12,205 bases of DNA, from positions 1 through 12,205 of the forward strand of contig WFQS01000385.1 of assembly GCA_015486915.1 (NCBI GenBank). Direction: 5' to 3'. The stretch comes from Desulfobacteraceae bacterium (lineage in GTDB: Bacteria; Desulfobacterota; Desulfobacteria; Desulfobacterales; Desulfobacteraceae). Each line of letters starts with the position of its first letter. The first letter of the stretch is position 1. Below, piece by piece: positions 6,606-12,205 of the stretch. A program made the position numbers and the translations under genes. The notes below the pieces were generated by a model. The model was not told where the DNA came from, did not search any database, and saw only the letters and a program-made list of their open reading frames with translations.

Positions 6606-8507
6606 ATGCCGGATATTCTCAAAAAAATAAAACTCCGGTTGAATAACGCCTCATTATCTGAAATTGTACACAGGATTCTTACCTTTGCCCGCTACCGCCT
6701 TGTAACTTTCCTTGTTTGCAAGGTGGGTTTCCGCCCTCCTCTCCCCCCGGCATCTCAAGCTGCGGTAGATTCTTTTATTTTACCAGAACCTGGCGACATT
6801 CCCGACAAGAAAACAGTTCATAGAATCATGCAGGGAGAGCGTTTTACCCTTAATTTTCCTGACAAGGTTATAAAGGATTTTGAAATTAAATGGTCAAAAA
6901 GGTGTGTGACTGCAGTACCTTTTGGCGAAAAAGAAAAGGACGTAGATATAAGGGCTGTGTGGGAAGCTGGAAGGCTGCAGCACATTACGCTTGTGAGTAT
7001 GTATGTACAGTATGCTGAAGATCCATCGGGCGTTGAGGACTGTATAAACTGGATAAAAAAGGAGCTGTTCAAATGGCTTGATGATAATCCTTTCCTGCAT
7101 GGGCCACATTATCAATCTGCAATGGAGTGCGGGTTAAGAATTATAAGCTTTTTGTATGCCGCCAGGGCCTTGTGGAACCATGTAACAGATAGAGAACGAA
7201 ATAGGATCACTGCGGCAATTTACACCCATGCCTGGCTTGTGTCCCAAAGACTTTCTCTTTATTCATCTCTTGGCAATCATACTGTTTGCGAATGCGTTGG
7301 CCTGGCCACTGCCGCCTTGTTAGTCAAAGATACTAAGAACGGTACGGCATGGTTCGAAGAAGCAGAAAAATTGCTAATCCAGGAGGCTGAACGCCAGATT
7401 CTAAAGGACGGCGGGCCTGCTGAACGTTCTGTCAATTATCACCGATTTGTAATTGACCTTTTTATCTGGATATCTGAACTCTTCAGGTTGAATAACCATG
7501 AGGAGGCGGCAAAGAAATTACAACCTGCGGTGAAAAGAGGAGGAAAATTCTGGCAGATACTGGAAAGCCGGTTCATAGATATACCTGCCATGGGGGACAG
7601 TGATGATGGATATGCAATAGCGCCTGGAATTGCCCCATGCAGAAAAAGGTATGCAGTATCTCATGAACCTGCGGTTACATTCGAGCAGACCGGCTTTTCC
7701 ATAATAGGAGGGGGAAAAGGACTGGAGGTTGGTTTTGATCATGGCGCATTAGGCATGCCACCGCTGTATAATCACGGTCATGCGGATGCCCTGTCTGTAA
7801 CTCTTAATGTAAAGGGCAGGCAAATACTGATTGATCCCGGTACGTATCGCTATAACAATCTACCAAACTGGAGGAAATATTTTAAGGGCACAAGGGCACA
7901 CAATACGGTTACTGTTGACCATTTGGATCAGGCAGTTCAACAGACCGGATTTATCTGGAGTGACCCATATCATGTCTCCCTGGTTAAAAAGGATATAAGA
8001 AGAAACAGGTTTTTTCATATAGCGGCTGTGCATGATGGATATGAGCGACTTCGGGAACCAGTAACACATCGGCGTGATCTGGCAGGAGATTACCGCGGGC
8101 GATTAATAATAATTGATACCTTTGAAGGCAGGGGTAAACATACTTTTGAATTGAACTTTCACCTGCACCCTGAAGTTCAGCTCAGTGAAAAAGAAAATTA
8201 CTATGTGTTAGCGAGGGATGATATCCTTCTCGGAATAACTTTTTTAATGAATACTCCTCCTGTGAAGATCTCGCAATCACCTTATGAGAAAAGTGTTGCT
8301 GAAGGATGGTTTTCACCTGCTTACAATATTAAAATTCCGACAAAAATTATTAGATGTTCAGTTGAAAATGCCACCCCTTCTTCAGTATCTTTTTTCACTG
8401 CTATCAGTTATATGACATCAGTACAGGATCTGCCTCAATCAGACACGTTTATGAAAATAATGGATGCCATAAATTTGCAACTTCATGAAAACAACTCAAT
8501 ATTTTAA
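6606..8507 (+). CDS. Heparinase II/III-like polysaccharide lyase family protein
   Basis: A 633-residue protein with the two-part plan of this family: an N-terminal alpha/alpha barrel (about 120-330) and a C-terminal beta-sandwich (about 360-560). Candidate catalytic and binding residues are Asn224-His225 (SLGNHTV), Tyr278-His279 (SVNYHRF) and the NHGHADALS segment (His390, His392), matching the Asn/His/Tyr/His sets of heparinase II-type lyases. The family marker GTRAHNTV is at 428-435, after a DPGTYRY turn. Such enzymes cleave uronic-acid-containing chains by beta-elimination. Members inside biosynthetic loci may trim or edit the polymer made there. No signal peptide is evident: the N-terminus is basic (MPDILKKIKLRL) with only a short hydrophobic patch near 30-41, so export is unclear. 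The start follows a 50-base gap that shows no ribosome site. The last 23 bases overlap the next small gene. Confidence 0.88.
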   Translation: MPDILKKIKLRLNNASLSEIVHRILTFARYRLVTFLVCKVGFRPPLPPASQAAVDSFILPEPGDIPDKKTVHRIMQGERFTLNFPDKVIKDFEIKWSKRCVTAVPFGEKEKDVDIRAVWEAGRLQHITLVSMYVQYAEDPSGVEDCINWIKKELFKWLDDNPFLHGPHYQSAMECGLRIISFLYAARALWNHVTDRERNRITAAIYTHAWLVSQRLSLYSSLGNHTVCECVGLATAALLVKDTKNGTAWFEEAEKLLIQEAERQILKDGGPAERSVNYHRFVIDLFIWISELFRLNNHEEAAKKLQPAVKRGGKFWQILESRFIDIPAMGDSDDGYAIAPGIAPCRKRYAVSHEPAVTFEQTGFSIIGGGKGLEVGFDHGALGMPPLYNHGHADALSVTLNVKGRQILIDPGTYRYNNLPNWRKYFKGTRAHNTVTVDHLDQAVQQTGFIWSDPYHVSLVKKDIRRNRFFHIAAVHDGYERLREPVTHRRDLAGDYRGRLIIIDTFEGRGKHTFELNFHLHPEVQLSEKENYYVLARDDILLGITFLMNTPPVKISQSPYEKSVAEGWFSPAYNIKIPTKIIRCSVENATPSSVSFFTAISYMTSVQDLPQSDTFMKIMDAINLQLHENNSIF

Positions 8508-8718
8508 ATACACGAGACTGCGTCCAGACCGGGCTATCATTAAGGAAGAATGGATTGAGTATGTTCTGCTGCATCCTGAAAAGGTAACTGTCCAGTCTGA
8601 TGGCCGAATCAGAAAGTGGGCCAAGATTCCAGGAGCAGGCAGATATTTAAGAGTAATTTTGTTGGAAGATGGTGAAACTGTTCACAATGCATTTTTTGAC
8701 AGGTCCTACAAGGAGTAA
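8485..8718 (+). CDS. Small DUF4258-like protein, possible toxin partner
   Basis: A 77-residue soluble protein, rich in charged residues and with no membrane segment. It opens YFKYTRLRPDRAIIKEEWIE, continues with VLLHPEKV and SDGRIRKWAKI, and ends with RYLRVILLEDGETVHNAFFDR. The pattern (early Arg-Asp pair, HPE segment, Gly-Arg-Ile-Arg-Lys-Trp, then a strand with Arg-Val and a His near the C-terminus) resembles small DUF4258-like proteins often found beside DUF2283 genes. I infer a RelE-like compact fold and a toxin-antitoxin-like role from size, charge and pairing. Neither is shown by sequence alone. It starts inside the heparinase gene and has no clear ribosome site, so its translation may depend on the upstream gene. 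It has no obvious role in sugar chemistry and splits an otherwise metabolic operon. Confidence 0.75.
   Translation: MKTTQYFKYTRLRPDRAIIKEEWIEYVLLHPEKVTVQSDGRIRKWAKIPGAGRYLRVILLEDGETVHNAFFDRSYKE
8711..8715 (+). promoter_or_regulatory. Strong ribosome binding site for the DUF2283 gene
   Basis: AGGAG at 8711-8715 lies in the final codons of the preceding small gene and 8 bases before ATG 8724. It is one of the best ribosome sites in the window. It would favour strong synthesis of the second protein relative to the first, whose own start has no clear site. Confidence 0.65.
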
Positions 8719-8723
8719 AAAAA

Positions 8724-8963
8724 ATGAGGGTAAAGTACTTCCCGGATACAGATACCGCATTGATAGAATTTTTGGATCGAGAAGTTCATGAAACCAAAGA
8801 AATAAGTGAAAATATTTATATTGATATAGATAAAGATGGTAATCTCGTAAACATGACTATTGAGCATGCAAAGGCCAAGGCTGGGCTCAGTAAATTTACA
8901 TATCAGGAAATGAAGAATGTTTCTGAAATACCAAGTGACGAAAGCGCTGCCATTATCGCATGA
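8724..8963 (+). CDS. DUF2283 domain protein, possible antitoxin partner
   Basis: A 79-residue acidic protein. The first two thirds match the DUF2283 pattern: a tyrosine-rich opening strand (VKYFPDTDTALIEFLDR), a VHETKEISENIYIDIDKDG segment with an acidic turn, and a strand NLVNMTIEHAKA ending in a short helix. DUF2283 proteins have no assigned biochemical activity. They are frequently encoded directly after DUF4258-type genes, as here with only 5 bases between the two frames. The C-terminal tail (about 55-79) is low in hydrophobics and probably flexible, as in many antitoxins that fold on binding a partner. The pairing suggests a toxin-antitoxin-like or protein-complex function; this is inference. 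The strong ribosome site is consistent with excess production of an antitoxin. Confidence 0.85.
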   Translation: MRVKYFPDTDTALIEFLDREVHETKEISENIYIDIDKDGNLVNMTIEHAKAKAGLSKFTYQEMKNVSEIPSDESAAIIA

Positions 8964-8981
8964 AACAACAGGTTTCCATGT

Positions 8982-9767
8982 ATGGCCTTAAATGCGCTGT
9001 CATATTGTTGCATGAATAAAAAACGACTCAAAATACTGAATATATGGGTGGATGCAGTCACCAGAAACCAGGCCCAGCAGATGGTGCGGGACTTTATAGA
9101 AAAGGGCAGCAGACCGCATATCGTTTTTGCATCCAACCCGGAGAAGAATTTCTCTGTCCCCCGCGACCCTGCACTTTATGACACGTTCAAAAATGCTGAC
9201 CTGCTCCTGCCTGATGGGATCGGGATGGTCAAGGCGGCAAAAATTATCTATGGAGTCGATATTAAACGTATTCCAGGCGTTGAGTTTATGGAAGAAATAT
9301 GTGGTCTATGCGCAGAAAAAAAATTCAAAATTTTTATTTATGGCGCCAAGGAAGAGGTCAACAGGGAAGCTGTAGAAATACTTCAGAAACGCTATGAAGG
9401 CTTGGACATTGCGGGCAGGGCCAATGGATATCTCAAGGAACAGGACATGCCGGCCCTGATAGACAAAATAAATGCATCGGGTGCGCAGGTACTTTTTCTT
9501 GCCCTGGGCTCTCCCAGACAGGAACAGTGGTTCGTGAGATACAGGGATCAGCTTGAAAACGTGAGAGTCTGCCAGGGAATTGGTGGAACCCTGGATACTA
9601 TTGCCGGCACTGTGAAACGTGCTCCTCAGTTTTTCCAAAAATTAAATCTCGAATGGTTCTACAGGCTCTTAACGCAGCCATCCAGGGCAGGTCGTCAGAT
9701 TTTGCTGCTGAAATTTATCTGGCTCGTGCTTCTTAAACGGGCTTCTCGCCTTGGCCATGTTTCATGA
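8982..9767 (+). CDS. WecG/TagA/CpsF family glycosyltransferase
   Basis: A GT26 family enzyme of 261 residues, or 251 from the alternative ATG at 9012. Members transfer N-acetylmannosamine (TagA) or N-acetylmannosaminuronate (WecG) to an undecaprenyl-diphosphate-linked GlcNAc at the cytoplasmic membrane. Using numbering from 9012, the conserved segments are ASNPEKN (40-46), LLLPDGIG with the key Asp68 (64-71), LALGSPRQEQW (163-173) and GIGGTLDTIAGTVKRAP (189-205), followed by LEWFYRLL and QPSRAGRQ, typical of the C-terminal membrane-association region. All hallmarks are intact. Start choice: ATG 8982 has an AGG 9 bases upstream (8970-8972), whereas 9012 begins closer to the usual family start (KKRLKILNIWVDAVT) but lacks a ribosome site. 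The stop overlaps the next start (ATGA). The 2-epimerase encoded two genes later would supply the UDP-ManNAc donor. Confidence 0.92.
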   Translation: MALNALSYCCMNKKRLKILNIWVDAVTRNQAQQMVRDFIEKGSRPHIVFASNPEKNFSVPRDPALYDTFKNADLLLPDGIGMVKAAKIIYGVDIKRIPGVEFMEEICGLCAEKKFKIFIYGAKEEVNREAVEILQKRYEGLDIAGRANGYLKEQDMPALIDKINASGAQVLFLALGSPRQEQWFVRYRDQLENVRVCQGIGGTLDTIAGTVKRAPQFFQKLNLEWFYRLLTQPSRAGRQILLLKFIWLVLLKRASRLGHVS

Positions 9768-10426
9768 ACAGGCTTTCTTTAACGTTTCTTTTCTTGGTTT
9801 TGTGGTTGTTTTGCCTCTACATTTTCTTGCCGGTTTTCCTTTTATATAGGGATCCGCCTGCCAGGTCTGATGCGGTTATGCTGATGATAGGACACGACAT
9901 GAACAGACCTGTGGCTGGCGCGGAGGCTCTTACTAAGAAAGGATATGCCTCCCTGCTATTGATACCGGCCAGGAACAAGATATTGAAATATGATCCGGTG
10001 CGCTGCCTTTTTCAGAATACGGGATACAGTATTGCAGCAGAGTCATTGCGTTGCCTGGTACGCCGTTTGAAGGACGGTTTTCCCTGTTGCCCGGAAAATA
10101 CCGATGTGGAGTTTCGAATTGGCCTGGCATTGATGCAGAAGTTAGATATTTATTCTGCTATCGTTGTCAGCTCTCCTTACCATATGCGCCGAATCAGAAT
10201 GATCGTACTTCATGATGCCAGGAACGCCGGTCGGCGATTCCTGTTCGTGCCTGCCGATGGTAAACAGGGATTTGATCCCCTTTGGATATTTGATACTGGC
10301 CAGGTAAAATGGGTATTCACGGAATATGCCAAGATTCTGTGGTTTTCAGCATACAGCAGGTTCATCCCGGATGATGTACTTTCAAAGGAAAAAACTCAAA
10401 ATCCTGGCTCAGTGACTGTTCAGTGA
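9764..10426 (+). CDS. YdcF/ElyC-type DUF218 membrane-anchored protein
   Basis: A 220-residue protein with one N-terminal transmembrane helix (about 5-27) and a DUF218 domain. The domain shows SDAVMLMIGHD (35-45), the GAEALTKKGYASLLLI segment (52-67), ENTDVEFRIGLAL (111-123; the conserved ENT-type motif) and SSPYHMRR (136-143). These match the YdcF, SanA and ElyC group. The domain would face the periplasm or the outer side of the inner membrane. The biochemical activity of the group is unsettled; in Escherichia coli, ElyC influences peptidoglycan and enterobacterial common antigen synthesis. Here the gene overlaps the ManNAc-transferase gene by 4 bases and sits 10 bases before the 2-epimerase gene, so a role tied to the lipid-linked intermediates of this pathway is plausible. 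The C-terminal 20 residues are polar and probably unstructured. Confidence 0.85.
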   Translation: MNRLSLTFLFLVLWLFCLYIFLPVFLLYRDPPARSDAVMLMIGHDMNRPVAGAEALTKKGYASLLLIPARNKILKYDPVRCLFQNTGYSIAAESLRCLVRRLKDGFPCCPENTDVEFRIGLALMQKLDIYSAIVVSSPYHMRRIRMIVLHDARNAGRRFLFVPADGKQGFDPLWIFDTGQVKWVFTEYAKILWFSAYSRFIPDDVLSKEKTQNPGSVTVQ

Positions 10427-10436
10427 CAGATAAAAG

Positions 10437-11555
10437 ATGAGCGAGCACATGAAGGTATTCCTCGTAGCCGGAGCAAGGCCGAATTTTATGAAGATAGCGC
10501 CGCTTTACAGGGAGGCGCAGCGTCGCCCCGTCGAGTGCAAAATTGTGCACACAGGGCAGCATTATGACTATCAGATGTCTCAGGCCTTCTTTGAAGACCT
10601 GGAGCTGCCCCGGCCTCACTATTTTCTTGATGCCGGGTCCGGTTCCCACGCGGTTCAGACTGCTCGTATCATGATTGCCTTTGAAGAGGTCTGCCAGAAA
10701 GACCGGCCGGACCTCGTGATAGTGGTAGGCGATGTAAATTCCACCCTGGCCTGCAGCATTGTGGCGAAAAAAGCCCTGATCGAGGTCGCCCATGTAGAGG
10801 CTGGGCTGAGAAGTTTTGACCTGACCATGCCCGAAGAGATAAACAGGATGGTTACCGATGCCGTATCTGACTACTTCTTTGTCACTGAGCAAAGTGGTAT
10901 GGATAACCTGCTGAAAGAGGGAAAACCTGCAGAAAAGGTCTTTTTTGTGGGGAATGTAATGATAGACAATCTGTTTCACCAGGTAAAGCGGCTGGAGCTG
11001 GGTGGTGAAATTCAGCCTGGAGTAAGGGAAATCAAGGAACGATTGCCTGAATATGGTTTTATGACCCTGCACAGGCCCTCAAACGTGGACAGCAGGGCGA
11101 AGCTGCTCGGCATTTTTGAGGCCCTGGAAGAGATTTCCAGAGGGCTCCCCCTGATCTTCCCCGTGCATCCAAGGACCAGGAAGATGCTTGGAAAACACGG
11201 GATGGAGCTGCCGGAAAATGTGGCGGCGCTTGACCCCCTTGGGTTCAGGGACGCACTGTATCTATGGAAGGACGCCCGGGTGGTGCTTACCGACAGCGGC
11301 GGACTGCAGGAAGAGACCACCGCTCTCGGGGTCCCCTGTATCACCATCAGAGAGAACACGGAACGGCCCATAACCGTGGAAAAGGGTACTAATGTTCTGG
11401 CAGGATGTACGAAGGAAGGAATTTTGCAGGCGTTTTATGAGCAGATGAGCAGGGAAAAGAGGTTCAGCCTGCCGGCCAAATGGGATGGCCTGGCTTCCGG
11501 GAGGATCTGGGATTGGATACTCAAATTCAATATACGTGAAAAGGTAGAGGTATGA
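10437..11555 (+). CDS. wecB: UDP-N-acetylglucosamine 2-epimerase, non-hydrolysing
   Basis: A 372-residue enzyme, the usual length, that interconverts UDP-GlcNAc and UDP-ManNAc in the cytoplasm. Conserved segments in order: AGARPNFMKIAPL (11-23), TGQHYDYQMS (39-48), VVGDVNST (96-103; Asp99), HVEAGLRS (119-126; Glu121), MPEEINR (131-137), FMTLHRPSNVD (208-218; His212), FPVHPRTRKML (241-251), LTDSGGLQEE (284-293) and RENTERPITVEKGTN (305-319). These carry the catalytic acid and histidine residues known from the Escherichia coli enzyme, so it should be active. The product would serve the TagA/WecG-type transferase upstream. No UDP-ManNAc dehydrogenase is in the window, so ManNAc itself is the safer guess for the transferred sugar. 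An alternative start at ATG 10449 (MKVFLV) is possible. GC is higher than in the left half. The stop overlaps the exosortase start by 4 bases. Confidence 0.95.
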   Translation: MSEHMKVFLVAGARPNFMKIAPLYREAQRRPVECKIVHTGQHYDYQMSQAFFEDLELPRPHYFLDAGSGSHAVQTARIMIAFEEVCQKDRPDLVIVVGDVNSTLACSIVAKKALIEVAHVEAGLRSFDLTMPEEINRMVTDAVSDYFFVTEQSGMDNLLKEGKPAEKVFFVGNVMIDNLFHQVKRLELGGEIQPGVREIKERLPEYGFMTLHRPSNVDSRAKLLGIFEALEEISRGLPLIFPVHPRTRKMLGKHGMELPENVAALDPLGFRDALYLWKDARVVLTDSGGLQEETTALGVPCITIRENTERPITVEKGTNVLAGCTKEGILQAFYEQMSREKRFSLPAKWDGLASGRIWDWILKFNIREKVEV

Positions 11556-12205
11556 CTGCTTCCACACTGTATAAAAGAGCTGATAAGGGTGTCCTGATCA
11601 TGCTGACGGCAGCTCTGCTGCTTTTTGCAGGGCTTTATTACTCAAACTTCGGATACCTCCTGCATGAATGGAAGAAGGAGGATTTCAATTATTGTATCCT
11701 CATTCCGTTCATTGTCTTCTATCTTGTCTGGGACAGGCGGAAAGAAGTGGTCAGTATTCCTTCAAGGCCTGCATGGGCCGGCCTTTCAGCTGTTTTATCA
11801 GGGTTGATATTTTTCTGGCTTGGAGAATTAGGCGGCGAGTATTATACGCTTTTCCTGTCTTCCTGGCTGGTGCTCGTGGGGCTGTGCTGGAGCGTGATGG
11901 GCTGGCAGAAACTGAAGGTCATCTGGTTTCCTGTGATCTTTTCCGTGGCCATGTTTCCCTTTCCGAATTTCATAAATACCAGGCTTCTTCTGATACTCAA
12001 GCTCATCTCTTCGGAGATCGGGGTCAGGCTGATGCAGCTCATGGGAATGTCAGCGTTTCGGGAGGGGAATATAATAGATATCGGGATAACACAGCTCCAG
12101 GTCGTAGATGCCTGCAGCGGACTGCGCTATGTCGTCCCTCTGGTCATATTGGCCCTGCTGCTGGCCTATTCCAGCAGGCTGAGGTTGTACAAAGGTGCCC
12201 TCCTG
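11552..12205 (+). CDS. xrt: Exosortase, N-terminal part (cut by window end)
   Basis: An open frame of 218 codons runs to the window edge from an ATG that overlaps the upstream TGA. It is highly hydrophobic, with several membrane helices (about 14-36, 46-60, 77-90, 98-115, 123-140, 193-206). The diagnostic exosortase segment is VVDACSGLRYVVPL (184-197), with Cys188 as the expected nucleophile. Upstream landmarks are LIPFIVFYLVWDRR (50-63) and FPFPNF (135-140). Exosortases are inner-membrane transpeptidase-like enzymes that process proteins bearing a short C-terminal sorting signal and are encoded beside polysaccharide genes. The conserved Arg and His of the triad lie beyond the window. The usual YSHG-like segment is replaced by FNYCI (45-49). 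The subtype may be XrtD-like (VPLPA-type signal), but that is a guess without the C-terminal half, which in XrtD proteins carries an EpsI-type domain. Confidence 0.9.
   Translation, partial: MTASTLYKRADKGVLIMLTAALLLFAGLYYSNFGYLLHEWKKEDFNYCILIPFIVFYLVWDRRKEVVSIPSRPAWAGLSAVLSGLIFFWLGELGGEYYTLFLSSWLVLVGLCWSVMGWQKLKVIWFPVIFSVAMFPFPNFINTRLLLILKLISSEIGVRLMQLMGMSAFREGNIIDIGITQLQVVDACSGLRYVVPLVILALLLAYSSRLRLYKGALL

Noticed and set aside
8485..8963. Small pair as remnants of a transposon or phage
   Set aside because: No transposase, integrase, terminal inverted repeat or clear target duplication was seen at either edge, and both frames are intact.
10362..11072. Long open frame of 236 codons on the - strand over the epimerase gene
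   Set aside because: It is antisense to a fully conserved wecB and to the end of the DUF218 gene, has no recognisable domain, and is explained by codon bias on the coding strand.

Overview
This window looks like the interior of a large surface-polysaccharide (exopolysaccharide or O-antigen type) biosynthesis locus in a Gram-negative bacterium that carries an exosortase. Every supported gene lies on the + strand. An exosortase beside TagA/WecG-type and WecB-type genes, moderate GC (about 45-53% in the right half), and a bi-domain oxidoreductase followed by a heparinase-like protein would fit the former Deltaproteobacteria (Desulfobacterota) or a related environmental lineage. That placement is inference. 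No rRNA, tRNA, CRISPR array, transposase or integrase was seen, and no gene-free stretch exceeds about 111 bases.

Layout. Bases 1-129 are the 3' tail of an upstream gene I cannot identify, followed by a 111-base gap (130-240) with no convincing promoter or terminator. Two AT-rich family-4-type glycosyltransferase genes follow (241-1356 and 1370-2491). Next come an AsnB-type glutamine amidotransferase (2512-4395), a fused two-domain oxidoreductase (4396-6555) and a heparinase II/III-like polysaccharide lyase (6606-8507). A pair of very small genes then interrupts the sugar genes: a 77-residue DUF4258-like protein and a 79-residue DUF2283 protein (8485-8963), with a layout like a toxin-antitoxin pair. 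The right end is tightly packed: a WecG/TagA/CpsF glycosyltransferase (8982-9767), a YdcF/ElyC-type DUF218 membrane protein (9764-10426), a UDP-GlcNAc 2-epimerase (10437-11555), and the first 218 codons of an exosortase (11552 to the window edge).

How the genes may work together. The 2-epimerase would make UDP-ManNAc, and the TagA/WecG-type enzyme would add ManNAc (or its uronate) to a lipid-linked acceptor. The two GT4 enzymes would extend the repeat unit. The amidotransferase could turn a sugar carboxylate into an amide. The bi-domain oxidoreductase would oxidise or reduce a nucleotide sugar or sugar, and the heparinase-like protein would cleave or edit a uronic-acid-containing chain. The exosortase joins this locus to the exosortase/C-terminal sorting system often found in such clusters. 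Most junctions are short or overlapping (4-base ATGA overlaps, one zero-base TAA/ATG junction), which suggests one long co-translated operon.

Most worth a second look: the small-gene pair inside the operon; a sharp base-composition break inside the amidotransferase gene near base 3650; the DUF218 gene locked between ManNAc-pathway genes; and a possible uronamide-polysaccharide module.
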